Source: Pararhodonellum marinum (GTDB taxonomy: Bacteria > Bacteroidota > Bacteroidia > Cytophagales > Cyclobacteriaceae). Taken from it: a stretch of 64,000 nucleotides of DNA. The DNA lies in NCBI RefSeq assembly GCF_015354735.1, contig NZ_JACEFJ010000004.1, positions 1 through 64,000 on the forward strand. Direction: 5' to 3'. The notes beneath the pieces are model-generated. The model worked only from the letters and a program-made list of their open reading frames with translations. It was not told the origin of the DNA and searched no databases. The translations under genes were made by a program, and so were the position numbers. How positions within the stretch are numbered: the stretch's first letter is position 1; every line of letters starts with the position of its first letter. This document shows positions 1 to 9,023 of this stretch, in pieces.

Positions 1-1289
1 TCTTCATAATTGTTTAGGGCAAAATTGCGGACACTCTCTACGTTATTGATGTCTGCCCCTTGGGACCCCATGGCCGCGGCTAGAAAATTCAGGTAGGTTG
101 GGGCATTGTCCAGAAATCCAGAAAGTACCCCTGTTCCCCAATACAAAGTATTGTGGGTAATCAATGCAGCACCTTCGGGAGACTTGGCAAAATTCCCCAC
201 CAACTCCAAGGCAGGCATCATGGTACCAAAAATGCCCACAAAAATAAATGCCACTTCCCTGATGGGTTCGAAGTTGAATTCATTGCCTGAAAGGGCTTTT
301 TTATCTGCAAACCGGAAAGAAAGGTAAGCCACTGAAAGCATGATGATTTCCCTTAGGAACGAAAACTTTTGGCCGTCGTAATGAATAGCAGGTACCCATT
401 CGATGACATTGGGATCCAAGAATACAGAACATATTATGACCAGCAGCCAAAGAAAGTTTTTACTTCCAATCATGGAAAATTTGTTGGTGAATTTCACCTC
501 TTCTATCATTTCATGGTCATTGGCCCGGCCAAACCGCTGATCAATAAAGTAAAAAATGATGGACAAGATGATGAGGGCCAGTAACCATGCTGGCCAATTG
601 TACTCCAAGGTCCAGAAAAACGGGATGCCTTTGAGGAAACCCAAAAACAGAGGGGGATCCCCTATTGGTGTTAGAGATCCACCGATATTACTGACCATAA
701 AGATGAAAAAGATGATGTGATAGGCCTGTATGTTGTGGCCATTTAAACGGATAAAAGGGCGAATCAATAACATGGATGCACCAGTTGTCCCTATCAAATT
801 GGAAATCAAAGCCCCTACCATAAGTAAGCCGACATTGGCCATTGGGGTGGATTCTTTGTCAATTTCTATTAAAATCCCTCCTGAGGCAATGTACAGGGAA
901 GCCAGCAATGCAATAAACTGTACATACTCCGCCAGAGCATGAACGGGAGCATGTACGTTGTGCAGCACAAAAAGGTAAAACAAAACAACAATGACAGCTA
1001 GTCCAACGGCGATTTTGGGATAATGATGGTGCCAGAAATGTTCATAAAACAACGGACCCGTAGCAATCATCAGCAAAAGAACAACAAAGGGGATAACCAA
1101 CCATCCAGGGGCCACAGCATGATGTTCTCCATGATCATCCAGTTCCAAAGGGGGTACACCAACCTCAGCATGCTGGCCTGTAGGATTTTGAAATGCCAAT
1201 TGCTTTTCTTGATGGGCTTGAACTTTGGGGATATACGAGAATACCCCCATACCAACAAAAAGTATAAAAGCGAAAAGAAAGTATTTCAT
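1..1289 (-). CDS. Na+/H+ antiporter, NhaD-like (partial, 3' end outside window)
   Basis: Reading the minus strand from the ATG at 1289 gives about 429 residues that run off the left edge. The N-terminus has a hydrophobic signal-like segment (residues 1-25), followed by a His-rich stretch (around 53-57 and 84-89) and then many membrane spans. The motif SNIGGSLTPIGDPPLFLGF (about 200-218) and the later GFLDNAPTYLNFLAA (about 391-405) are typical of the ion transporter superfamily that holds NhaD and ArsB/CitM proteins. Sodium/proton exchange across the inner membrane is the likely role, from family knowledge. An arsenite or dicarboxylate carrier is less likely given the ordering of the motifs. 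It is followed upstream by a separate minus-strand operon with its own terminator. Confidence 0.85.
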   Translation of the reverse strand, partial: MKYFLFAFILFVGMGVFSYIPKVQAHQEKQLAFQNPTGQHAEVGVPPLELDDHGEHHAVAPGWLVIPFVVLLLMIATGPLFYEHFWHHHYPKIAVGLAVIVVLFYLFVLHNVHAPVHALAEYVQFIALLASLYIASGGILIEIDKESTPMANVGLLMVGALISNLIGTTGASMLLIRPFIRLNGHNIQAYHIIFFIFMVSNIGGSLTPIGDPPLFLGFLKGIPFFWTLEYNWPAWLLALIILSIIFYFIDQRFGRANDHEMIEEVKFTNKFSMIGSKNFLWLLVIICSVFLDPNVIEWVPAIHYDGQKFSFLREIIMLSVAYLSFRFADKKALSGNEFNFEPIREVAFIFVGIFGTMMPALELVGNFAKSPEGAALITHNTLYWGTGVLSGFLDNAPTYLNFLAAAMGSQGADINNVESVRNFALNNYE

Positions 1290-1412
1290 CCTGAATTTTT
1301 TGGCTATTTTTCTCGGCGGTAAGAAGTACTGGGCTTTAAGAAAAGTCCTAGTCAAGCAGGAATTTAAGAAATAAATTTTGGTTAAATACCTATTTCAGGG
1401 AGAATTACACTA

Positions 1413-1467
1413 AAAAAATCCATCTGTTGGATGAAAACGATTGTAAATCAAGACCATCCAACAGATG
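1413..1467 (-). terminator. Intrinsic terminator of the dehydrogenase gene
   Basis: A perfect 13-bp inverted repeat, CATCTGTTGGATG at 1421-1433 and CATCCAACAGATG at 1455-1467, has a 21-nt loop and lies just past the dehydrogenase stop codon. On the minus strand it is followed by seven T residues (1413-1419). Each arm is itself partly palindromic (CATC...GATG). Confidence 0.8.
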
Positions 1468-1478
1468 AAGACAATCTG

Positions 1479-2705
1479 CTATATCAATTGTTTCAATGCA
1501 ATCTCAAAAGAACTTTGCGCCAATCGGGTTTTTTGGGGATTTATCTCGTGTGTTTTTTTCAACGCTTTGGCAATGGTTCGGCTGACATCTTTGAAGATAG
1601 CATCATCCGTAAGCTCGGCTTTGTTGGACATCAAATGGGCAAAGACCCTTGCCATGCCACAATTGGCGACAAAATCGGGAATAATAGACACCTTTTCATC
1701 GGCGTAAACGCCAGTGGGACCAAAAAATATTTCGGGATCATTGAAGGGGACATTGGCGCCGCAGGAAATTACCTCGAGGCCTGACTGACACATTCTCTCT
1801 ACCTGATCTTTATTGATCAACCTTGAGGCTGCAGCAGGAATGAAAATCTCATGTTGAATATCCCAAATCCTTGCATCGACTTCTTCAAAGGGAATGACCT
1901 GATCTGCGACTAAAAGATTACTTTCTCGGTTCAGAAACAGATTACGTACTTCATCCAAAGTAAAGCCCTCTTCCTTGATGAGCCCGCCTTCTCGGTCGAT
2001 TATTCCCACCACCTTTACACCCTCTACTGCCAAAAAGCAGGCGGCAGCTGAACCCACATTTCCCCAACCTTGAATGATGGCTTTCTTTCCTCTTATTTTA
2101 CCTCCCCATATCTTGTAATAATGCTTCACTGCTTCCGCGACTCCAAATCCAGTGATCATATCCGCAACTGTATACTTTTTTGGACCATTGGGAGTGTAAA
2201 GTGGATCTTCAAGCACTTTGGAAACCCCTTGACGCAATTGACCTATTTTTCGGATTTTCTGGGGTTCAGTAGCATGAAAATGTCCGTTGACGATCCCCTC
2301 TTGAGGATGCCAAAGGCCATAAGATTCAGTGATTGGAATGACTTCATAGATTTCGTCAATGTTAAGGTCGCCTCCGGTTCCATAATAGTTTTTGAGCAAT
2401 GGCATCACTGCTCTGTACCACCTTTTTAAGACTGCATCTTTTCTGGGATCGTTAGGATCAAAATTGATTCCTGATTTGGCACCTCCAATTGGAGGACCGG
2501 AAACGGTAAACTTCACTTCCATGGTCTTGGCCAAGGATTCTACCTCGCGCTTATCCAGCCCTTTTCTCATCCGCGTACCTCCGCCAGCAGCACCTCCTCT
2601 GAGCGAATTGATAACCACCCAACCTTCTGCCTCCGACTCACTGTCACTCCATTCAAAAACGATTTCAGGCTGTTTATTCTCAAATTTCTTCAACAATTCT
2701 TTCAT
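1479..2705 (-). CDS. Glu/Leu/Phe/Val dehydrogenase family protein (glutamate dehydrogenase-like)
   Basis: A 408-residue amino-acid dehydrogenase, expected to interconvert an amino acid such as glutamate and its 2-oxo acid with NAD(P). The substrate-binding segment PPIGGAKSG (about 71-79) with its lysine, the GGDLN segment (111-115) and the Rossmann loop GWGNVGSA (213-220) are all present. The frame stays open upstream to 2861 inside the kinase gene, but the start at 2705 fits the family: the residues before it have no family character and overlap anmK. It lies 41 nt after the anmK stop on the same strand, so the two are probably co-transcribed, and it ends at a strong hairpin. Whether glutamate or a branched amino acid is the substrate cannot be read from sequence by eye. 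Confidence 0.88.
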   Translation of the reverse strand: MKELLKKFENKQPEIVFEWSDSESEAEGWVVINSLRGGAAGGGTRMRKGLDKREVESLAKTMEVKFTVSGPPIGGAKSGINFDPNDPRKDAVLKRWYRAVMPLLKNYYGTGGDLNIDEIYEVIPITESYGLWHPQEGIVNGHFHATEPQKIRKIGQLRQGVSKVLEDPLYTPNGPKKYTVADMITGFGVAEAVKHYYKIWGGKIRGKKAIIQGWGNVGSAAACFLAVEGVKVVGIIDREGGLIKEEGFTLDEVRNLFLNRESNLLVADQVIPFEEVDARIWDIQHEIFIPAAASRLINKDQVERMCQSGLEVISCGANVPFNDPEIFFGPTGVYADEKVSIIPDFVANCGMARVFAHLMSNKAELTDDAIFKDVSRTIAKALKKTHEINPQKTRLAQSSFEIALKQLI

Positions 2706-2746
2706 ATATTTACATTTGGGTTTATTAAAAGGCAAAAATAGTAAAA

Positions 2747-3877
2747 TTAATGGGATTTGATCGGGCCTGAATGTGAAACCTCTAAGGTCATATTTTCTCC
2801 TAGTCCATACATTGTTCCTCCGCAACTGTCTCTTTTTGCTCCAGTTACAGATGCCAGGCAATTGTTTTCTCCCCGTAATCGCAAAACCCCCAAAAAAGCA
2901 AACACAATTGCTTCCTTAAACTCGATCAGCTCAGGAGATGCATCGACTATGGTTACCTTTCCTTTCAGATTTTGGGCCAAGGATTCCATAAAAAACCGAT
3001 GATAGGCTCCGCCTCCTGTTGCTAACAGTTTTTTACTCTCCGAACCGTTCAGGTGGGAAAGAATTACATTGGAAATTTGTCCGGCGTAGTGATTGACTAT
3101 AGTGAACAAAATATCCTCTTCAGGGTCATTAAGGTTATTCAATAAAGGGAAAAAATCCTTTTCGAGGTCTTCTCTTCCCAAGGATTTGGCTCCTTTTTGT
3201 GTGTAAAAAGGAACACTGTCCAAAGCTTTCAAAAATTCAGGGATTAATTTTCCTGATCTAGCCAACTTTCCTCCGTCATCAAATGGTAAACCAATTTTTT
3301 GGATAACACGATTGAGCAAAAGGTTAAAAGGACAGATATCAAACGCTTTTCTTTCTCCCGATACCTCCATGCTGATGTTACAAATGCCCCCTAGGTTAAG
3401 GCAAAAGTCCATGTCTGCAAAAAGCAACCGGTCTCCTACGGGAACCAAAGGGGCCCCTTGGCCACCTAGTGCGATGTCCAAATTTCTGAAATCATTGATA
3501 ACCGGAATGCCACTTGCAATGAGCATGTCCCAACCATTGCCTATCTGAAGACTTGTTCTGTTTTGAGGCTGGTGAAATACCGTATGTCCGTGAGAAGCTA
3601 TAGCCAAAGGGTTCAGGCTTTCGGATGTGCAAAAGTAATGAACTTGCTCACCCATCCATTTTCCAAAATCCCGGTCCAAAATAGCCAAATCCGCTCCGTT
3701 AAGCACATGCGCTTGGTTAAGTTTTTCTCCTAATTTTTCAGGGAATAGGGAGGTTTTGGATTTGATCAAGCGATGGGACCAATGGCTGCCAAAGTTGAAT
3801 TCACAACAGGCCATATCAAGGCCATCTCCGGATGTGCCCGACATAAGGCCGAGCATTTGATAGCTGTTTCGAGACAT
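2747..3877 (-). CDS. anmK: Anhydro-N-acetylmuramic acid kinase
   Basis: A 376-residue ASKHA-fold sugar kinase that phosphorylates and hydrolyses 1,6-anhydro-MurNAc released during peptidoglycan turnover, giving MurNAc 6-phosphate. The N-terminal MLGLMSGTSGDGLDMA (8-23) is the family signature for ATP binding, and the C-terminal LLATGGGAYHRFF segment is the adenosine-site glycine cluster. Length matches the family. It is the first gene of a two-gene minus-strand unit with the amino-acid dehydrogenase, and it diverges from the outer-membrane protein gene at 4145. Cytoplasmic. Confidence 0.93.
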   Translation of the reverse strand: MSRNSYQMLGLMSGTSGDGLDMACCEFNFGSHWSHRLIKSKTSLFPEKLGEKLNQAHVLNGADLAILDRDFGKWMGEQVHYFCTSESLNPLAIASHGHTVFHQPQNRTSLQIGNGWDMLIASGIPVINDFRNLDIALGGQGAPLVPVGDRLLFADMDFCLNLGGICNISMEVSGERKAFDICPFNLLLNRVIQKIGLPFDDGGKLARSGKLIPEFLKALDSVPFYTQKGAKSLGREDLEKDFFPLLNNLNDPEEDILFTIVNHYAGQISNVILSHLNGSESKKLLATGGGAYHRFFMESLAQNLKGKVTIVDASPELIEFKEAIVFAFLGVLRLRGENNCLASVTGAKRDSCGGTMYGLGENMTLEVSHSGPIKSH

Positions 3878-4064
3878 TTGAGGTTAAATTTTGTTAAATA
3901 GGAAGGCTTAAAGTTAAAATTATTAATGTGAAGATTAGGACACTTTTTAATTTACCTAATTTAGAATTTCCCTTTGAGCGATTCTTCCTGAAGAAAAATG
4001 GATCAGATGGGGTGAAAAAAAGCAGGAAGGTCAAGTATCATTTTGAGGAGTGGTTTCAAAATTC

Positions 4065-4095
4065 TTTGAAACCTTAACAAAAGACCTCATATTTG
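4065..4095 (+). promoter_or_regulatory. Candidate Bacteroidota promoter for the 4145 gene
   Basis: TTTG at 4065-4068 is separated by 19 nt from CATATTTG at 4088-4095, one mismatch from the TAnnTTTG -7 consensus known for Bacteroidota. Spacing is as expected, and the start codon follows 49 nt downstream. Confidence 0.4.
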
Positions 4096-4144
4096 TACTC
4101 CCTAATTCGGACCTGCTTGGGCTGAATAGAACATTAAACTTACA

Positions 4145-5428
4145 ATGTCCATAACAAACAAAGTACGATTTCTTGCCATTTTCTTAGGCTTATTGATATA
4201 TCAGAGCGGTTTTTCTCAAACAAGCACATCTACATACAGTGTATTGGGCTTGGGTGAATTTGATTACTCCGGCTTTACCCACAACCAAGGTATGGGAGGT
4301 TTAGGAATAAGCTTTGGTGATCTTTATAACATAAACCATGTCAATCCTGCCTTGACGGTAAAGAATGCAATATTTAATTTTCAGACCGCCCTCAATTATC
4401 AAAGAATCAATGCATCCACTACAAATTCCAGAGCACTTGTGGATGGTGGAGGGCTCAATTATGTGGCCATGTCTCTGCCGGTTCAAGCAGGGAAATGGAG
4501 TTTGGGATTAGGCCTTACCCCGCTTACTTCAGTCAATTACAGTTTCTCTCTGTTGGGCAATGTAGAAAATTCCGAATTAAATTCCGTTAATCGGGTGGAG
4601 GGGGAAGGAGGGATTACGGAGGCTTACCTTACATCCGGTATACAGGTGATGAAAAACCTAAGCCTTGGATTCCACGGAGGATACTTGTTTGGTTCAACCA
4701 TCAGAACCAACCAATTGACACTACTAGACCCAGAGGGGTTTCCGACGGGGTCAATCTCTGAATATTTTGAACGATTCACCGTAAGTGACATCACCTTCAA
4801 AACAGGCTTATATTATTCAGGAAAACTGAAGGATCAATCTTATTTGAATATAGGAGCCATTTATCAAATGTATGGAGACATAAATGGTAATGCTTATGCA
4901 AAAATTGCAGATTTTGGCAATGCAAGCAACCCGACCAGGCCCGGTGATATTTTGATTGACAATGAAAAAAGGACAATTTTTATACCTAATAAAGCAGGTT
5001 TTGGGATATCTTACGAAAAAATCAATAAATTTGTAATCGGTCTAGAAGCTCAGCAACAGGATTTTACGTCGTTTAGAAATATTGAGGGAGGATCAGAGCA
5101 ATTAGGCCAGGCCTTCAAGGTAGGTTTGGGAGGCCAATACATACCGGATCTGTTTTCTATAGATAATATTCTTGCTAGAACAAGGTACAGATTGGGCCTA
5201 GAATATATCCAGACCCCTTACTCTGTGAATGGAACACAGGTTAATGATATTGGCATCAATTTTGGAGCTTCCGTTCCTGTGAACAACTTATCACTCATGA
5301 ATGTGGCTGTAAAATTGGGAACACGTGGAACAAGAGAAAATGGTTTAGTTAGAGAGGATTATTTCAGAATTTCACTCGGCTTCTCCATCAATGACAACAC
5401 ATGGTTTTATAAACGAGTATTTGAATAA
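4145..5428 (+). CDS. Predicted outer-membrane beta-barrel protein of unknown function
   Basis: A 427-residue protein with an N-terminal signal peptide (hydrophobic 8-22, probable cleavage after GFS at about 24). The rest alternates polar and aromatic residues, is Gly-rich, and has repeated short strands such as SLGLGLTPL, typical of outer-membrane barrels. It ends in an aromatic residue-rich strand (NTWFYKRVFE). It resembles the PorV/FadL-like barrels common in Bacteroidota, but no specific family was recognised. It lies 11 nt before a periplasmic repeat protein and is probably co-transcribed with it, so the two may act together at the outer membrane. Confidence 0.7.
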   Translation: MSITNKVRFLAIFLGLLIYQSGFSQTSTSTYSVLGLGEFDYSGFTHNQGMGGLGISFGDLYNINHVNPALTVKNAIFNFQTALNYQRINASTTNSRALVDGGGLNYVAMSLPVQAGKWSLGLGLTPLTSVNYSFSLLGNVENSELNSVNRVEGEGGITEAYLTSGIQVMKNLSLGFHGGYLFGSTIRTNQLTLLDPEGFPTGSISEYFERFTVSDITFKTGLYYSGKLKDQSYLNIGAIYQMYGDINGNAYAKIADFGNASNPTRPGDILIDNEKRTIFIPNKAGFGISYEKINKFVIGLEAQQQDFTSFRNIEGGSEQLGQAFKVGLGGQYIPDLFSIDNILARTRYRLGLEYIQTPYSVNGTQVNDIGINFGASVPVNNLSLMNVAVKLGTRGTRENGLVREDYFRISLGFSINDNTWFYKRVFE

Positions 5429-5439
5429 CTTACACGAAG

Positions 5440-6741
5440 ATGAAAGCAAAAATTACATTACTAGGATTGTTATCCTTCGCAATTCTTGGCGTCACCCAAG
5501 CCCAGGATAATTGGAAATGGCCTGAGGATCCTCAGATGGAGGCCAGAGCCAGAGAGTACAATGCAGCCTATACAGATTACATGAAGGCAGAGCAGTTTAT
5601 CGCTGCTACCAAGCCGCTTCACTGGCTTTACCAAAATGCACCGAATCTCAATGAGTCATTGTATATCAATGGGGTCAAAATTTATGAAGGTGCAGCTGAA
5701 GAAGTGGATGATAAAACCAAGCAAAGAGTTTATCATGATTCGATATTTTCCATCTACGAAAAAAGGGAAGAGCTGTATGAAAATCAGGAAAAATGGATAG
5801 AAAATAAAGCCTATTATGGTTATAAATTCTATAAGGATGATAAAACCAAGTTAGCGGAGGCTTTGGAAAACTACAATAAAGCATTCGAAATCCATGGGAC
5901 CATCTCCCCCAATCAGACCGCTGCTTATTTTGATTTGGTCAGAAGGCATTTTTTATTAAACAAGGGGTATCAACCAGAAGAAGTTTTGGAGATTCATACC
6001 AAAATCAATGATTTGTTGGATAAAGCAGAGGAGTCTGGACAGGATGTTTCCACACCCAAATCAAATGTAGAGGCATTGTTGGTCGCCATGGAATTGATAG
6101 ACTGTGATTTCATTGAAAATACTTTGGGAACCAAATTAAGGGAAGACCCTACCAATATGAAAATGGCCCAACAGGTATTTCAATATTCCCTGAAATATAA
6201 ATGTACTTCATCACCTGCGTTTTTATCGGCCTTGGAGATTATAGATAACGAAGACCCTACATTTTCGACTTCTCAAGTAAGGGCAATTCGTTACATGCAA
6301 AACAAAGAGTATGAAAAGGCACAACCCATTTTGGAAAAAGCTTTGACATTAGCCAAAGATGACGCTCAGAAGAGTGAAGTCCATCTTGATTTGGCAAAAG
6401 TACATGCCAATCTCGGAAGAAAAGGTGCAGCTAGAACAGCCGCAAGGACTGCAGCTGAACTCAATTCTGAGAATGCAGGTACAGCTTGGTCATTGATTGG
6501 AGGCTTATATATGTCTTCAACCAACGATTGCCGACAAGGACAATCCAGAGTAAAAGATTATTCCATCTATATTGCTGCTTATGATGCCTTTAGAAGGGCA
6601 GGAGATAACTCTGGCATGTCAAACGCCCGTTCTAGATTCCCTTCCAAAGAGGAATTGTTTACCGAAGGATACCAAGTAGGTGACACCCTGAATACCGGTT
6701 GTTGGATAGCAGAAAACGTTACTTTGGCAACAAGGGATTAA
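5440..6741 (+). CDS. Periplasmic TPR-like repeat protein
   Basis: A 433-residue protein with a signal peptide (1-21, ending TQAQ). The mature part is almost wholly helical with repeated Ala/Glu/Lys helices. Recognisable TPR-like units occur at about 285-350 (for example EYEKAQPILEKALTLAK and KVHANLGRKGAARTAARTA). Cys residues near the C-terminus (NDCRQGQ and TGCWIAE) may pair in the periplasm. It is the second gene of a pair with the upstream barrel protein and is followed by a terminator. Role is unknown; a scaffold or chaperone function is a guess from the fold. Confidence 0.7.
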   Translation: MKAKITLLGLLSFAILGVTQAQDNWKWPEDPQMEARAREYNAAYTDYMKAEQFIAATKPLHWLYQNAPNLNESLYINGVKIYEGAAEEVDDKTKQRVYHDSIFSIYEKREELYENQEKWIENKAYYGYKFYKDDKTKLAEALENYNKAFEIHGTISPNQTAAYFDLVRRHFLLNKGYQPEEVLEIHTKINDLLDKAEESGQDVSTPKSNVEALLVAMELIDCDFIENTLGTKLREDPTNMKMAQQVFQYSLKYKCTSSPAFLSALEIIDNEDPTFSTSQVRAIRYMQNKEYEKAQPILEKALTLAKDDAQKSEVHLDLAKVHANLGRKGAARTAARTAAELNSENAGTAWSLIGGLYMSSTNDCRQGQSRVKDYSIYIAAYDAFRRAGDNSGMSNARSRFPSKEELFTEGYQVGDTLNTGCWIAENVTLATRD

Positions 6742-6762
6742 AATTGTCTAAATAATAACAGT

Positions 6763-6790
6763 CAAAAACGGGCCTCGGTCCGTTTTTTTT
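6763..6790 (+). terminator. Intrinsic terminator after the TPR gene
   Basis: A GC-rich hairpin (arms AAACGG and CCGTTT, extendable through GGCC/GGTC) is followed directly by a run of eight T residues. It starts 21 nt past the stop codon at 6741. Confidence 0.75.
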
Positions 6791-6829
6791 ATGATTTGAT
6801 CTGCATGGGGACATTTCATAAATTGTAGT

Positions 6830-6837
6830 TATCTTTG
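6830..6837 (+). promoter_or_regulatory. Perfect -7 box (TATCTTTG) upstream of lptC
   Basis: TATCTTTG matches TAnnTTTG exactly and lies 51 nt before the lptC start, just after a terminator, where an operon promoter is expected. No good -33 TTG was seen at the usual spacing. Confidence 0.45.
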
Positions 6838-6888
6838 CAGCTTAAACCCATTTGAGGTCTGCCGTGATTTAAGGCATTTAGTACCGAC

Positions 6889-7443
6889 ATGATAAAATCA
6901 GGTCATTTAATTTATTCATCTTGGCTATTTGTCATTTTGTTCTTGTTCTTTGCTTGCAGAGAAGATGTGGACACAAGTCAACTTGCTAACTATGAAGGTC
7001 CGATGAGGGTCAGCTACAATATAGAATTGTTTCACAGCGATTCGGCCATCGTTCGGACCAAGCTTACAGCTGACAAGCAGCTACAATTTGAGAATGAAGA
7101 CATGGAATTTCCAGAGGGGATTCTGATTCATTTTTTTGAACCTGATGGGCAGCTTAGTACGACCATTAGAGCAGATCGGGGATTCTACACCAGAAAAACC
7201 AATGAATATAGGGGAGAAGGGGATGTCCGAGTTCATAATCTGATCAAAAACCAAAAACTTTCCTCAGAAGAATTATTTTGGGATCCTGGCAAAGAGCGTA
7301 TTTATACAGATAAATTTGTTACGGTGGAAGAAAGGGGAAGAATCATCAACGGAACCGGTATGGAAGCCGATCAGAATTTCTCCAATTATAAAGTATTTAA
7401 AATAGTGGACAGCAGAATTCCTTTGCCGGGAGAAGATTTGTAA
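6889..7443 (+). CDS. lptC: LPS export ABC transporter periplasmic protein LptC
   Basis: A 184-residue lipoprotein with a hydrophobic leader and lipobox LFFAC (Cys23). The body has the beta-jellyroll pattern of LptC/LptA/OstA: ADRGFYTRKTNEYRGEGDV (about 98-116), followed by strands for LSSEELFWDPGKERIYTDKFV and RGRIINGTGMEAD. LptC relays lipopolysaccharide from the inner-membrane LptBFG to LptA in the periplasm. The Bacteroidota form is often lipidated, as here. It is the first gene of an envelope operon; the next gene begins 2 nt after its stop. Confidence 0.88.
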   Translation: MIKSGHLIYSSWLFVILFLFFACREDVDTSQLANYEGPMRVSYNIELFHSDSAIVRTKLTADKQLQFENEDMEFPEGILIHFFEPDGQLSTTIRADRGFYTRKTNEYRGEGDVRVHNLIKNQKLSSEELFWDPGKERIYTDKFVTVEERGRIINGTGMEADQNFSNYKVFKIVDSRIPLPGEDL

Positions 7444-7445
7444 GT

Positions 7446-7661
7446 ATGAAAATTGCCAACATCATTCTGTTGTTTTTATCTGCGGCCTTATTCGTGGTCG
7501 GGGCACACTTGACAATCAGCCAAGGGATCATGGTGGCATATCCGTTATTGATGTTTGCTGTGGCAGTTTTGTTTTGGTATCAATATCGGAATAAATCTGC
7601 CAAACCGAAAAAACAGAATGGCCCTAATCAGAAAAAGAAACAACCTAAAATGAAGCGATAA
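7446..7661 (+). CDS. Small two-span membrane protein with Lys-rich tail
   Basis: A 71-residue protein with two hydrophobic helices (about 5-24 and 29-47) and a strongly basic C-terminal tail (KPKKQNGPNQKKKQPKMKR). It is translationally coupled: it starts 2 nt after lptC and its stop overlaps the start of the CorC-like gene by one base. The tail should face the cytoplasm by the positive-inside rule. Function is unknown; its place between lptC and corC suggests an envelope role. Confidence 0.65.
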   Translation: MKIANIILLFLSAALFVVGAHLTISQGIMVAYPLLMFAVAVLFWYQYRNKSAKPKKQNGPNQKKKQPKMKR

Positions 7662-8950
7662 TGGAGATAAGTTACTTTATTTTGGTTATTGCTGCACTGA
7701 TGCTGTCGGCTCTTTTCTCTGGGATGGAGATTGCCTTTATTTCTGCAAATCGATTACAGATCGAGCTTCAGAACAAACAGGGTGCATTTTCAGCCCGAAT
7801 TTTATCCATATTTGTCAAAAATCCTGGCCATTTTATTGGAACTACATTGTTGGGAAACACAGTTTCTTTGGTGATATATGGTACCTTCATGGCCTTTCTT
7901 TTGGAACCATTCATACAATGGTCCCTTCCAGACCAATTCAATAGTCAAGCCAGCGTACTGATTATTCAAACCCTTATTTCCACTTTTGTGGTCTTATTAA
8001 CAGCCGAATTTATTCCCAAGAGCATTTTCATGCTTAATCCAAATAGTCTTTTGGCTTTCTTCGCTGTACCCTTTATGGGGATCTATGCAATTTTATATCC
8101 TATTGTATGGTTGATTGTGAATATGTCAAGGTTCTTTATCACCAAGATATTGCGATTGGATTATAATGAGGACAAGCCTGTTTTCAAAATCACGGATCTC
8201 AATAGCTTTATTCAAGAAAATCTAACTATTGAGGGAGGTGAAGAAAAAGTACTTGACTTGGATACCAAAATCTTTGACAATGCGGTAGAGTTTAAAACCA
8301 TCAGGGTTAGGGAATGTATGGTGCCGCGTACAGACATTGTTGCGATAGATATTGACGACAGTATAGAGGAATTAAAGGAATTGTTTTTGGAAAGCGGACA
8401 TTCTAAAATCATCATTTACAGAGAAAGTATTGATGATGTCATTGGATACTGTCATCATTTGGAACTCTTCAAAAAACCAAAAAAAATCGAAGACATATTG
8501 ACTCCTATTATTATCGTTCCCGAATCTGCCCTTGCCAATGAGTTGTTGGTTCAATTCATTTCTGAGAGGAAAAGCCTTGCTTTGGTGGTGGATGAATTTG
8601 GAGGGACAAGCGGTATCGTCAGTATGGAAGACATCATCGAAGAGATTTTTGGTGAAATTGAGGATGAATATGACAATGATGATTTGGTGGAACAGCGGAT
8701 TTCTGAAACGGAATATCTTCTGAGCGCAAGACATGAGATTGATTACCTCAATGAAAAATACAATTGGGACCTTCCGATTGGAGACTTTGAAACCTTGGCT
8801 GGTTTTATCCTATCCATTACAGAAGACATCCCAAGGAAAGGGCAGGTGGCCCAGTATGGTCCATTTACCTTTACGGTGGTGACCAAACAAGAACACCGCA
8901 TCGATACAGTAAAAGTTAACATAAATTTCTCAACCAATTCCAACAAGTAA
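7661..8950 (+). CDS. CNNM/CorC-HlyC family membrane protein with CBS pair
   Basis: A 429-residue protein. Residues 1-190 are a DUF21/CNNM membrane domain with about four spans (starts MEISYFILVIAALMLSALFSGMEIA). It is followed by two CBS domains (about 205-330, including CMVPRTDIVAIDIDD and LALVVDEFGGTSGIVSMEDI) and a C-terminal CorC_HlyC domain (about 345-420). The family is linked to Mg2+/Co2+ efflux; older annotations call it hemolysin. GldE, a gliding-motility protein of flavobacteria, has the same architecture, but no gldD lies nearby. It overlaps the upstream small gene by one base and is part of the lptC operon. Confidence 0.85.
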   Translation: MEISYFILVIAALMLSALFSGMEIAFISANRLQIELQNKQGAFSARILSIFVKNPGHFIGTTLLGNTVSLVIYGTFMAFLLEPFIQWSLPDQFNSQASVLIIQTLISTFVVLLTAEFIPKSIFMLNPNSLLAFFAVPFMGIYAILYPIVWLIVNMSRFFITKILRLDYNEDKPVFKITDLNSFIQENLTIEGGEEKVLDLDTKIFDNAVEFKTIRVRECMVPRTDIVAIDIDDSIEELKELFLESGHSKIIIYRESIDDVIGYCHHLELFKKPKKIEDILTPIIIVPESALANELLVQFISERKSLALVVDEFGGTSGIVSMEDIIEEIFGEIEDEYDNDDLVEQRISETEYLLSARHEIDYLNEKYNWDLPIGDFETLAGFILSITEDIPRKGQVAQYGPFTFTVVTKQEHRIDTVKVNINFSTNSNK

Positions 8951-8966
8951 TTTATTGAAGGCGATA

Positions 8967-8974
8967 TAATTTTG
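8967..8974 (+). promoter_or_regulatory. -7 box (TAATTTTG) before the PpiD-like gene
   Basis: TAATTTTG is an exact TAnnTTTG match between the corC stop and the foldase start, 49 nt upstream of the ATG. It may give the foldase a promoter of its own. No matching -33 element was seen. Confidence 0.3.
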
Positions 8975-9023
8975 AATTTAGCGCTAGATGTAATTATTTT
9001 GCGACACTTCAAAAACTAGAAGA

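Noticed and set aside
1070-1258. A small minus-strand frame inside the antiporter gene
   Set aside because: It is a different frame of the antiporter coding region, which has clear family motifs.
7661-8950. GldE gliding protein
   Set aside because: The architecture is shared, but the gldD partner is absent and the place in the lptC operon fits the general CorC-like family.
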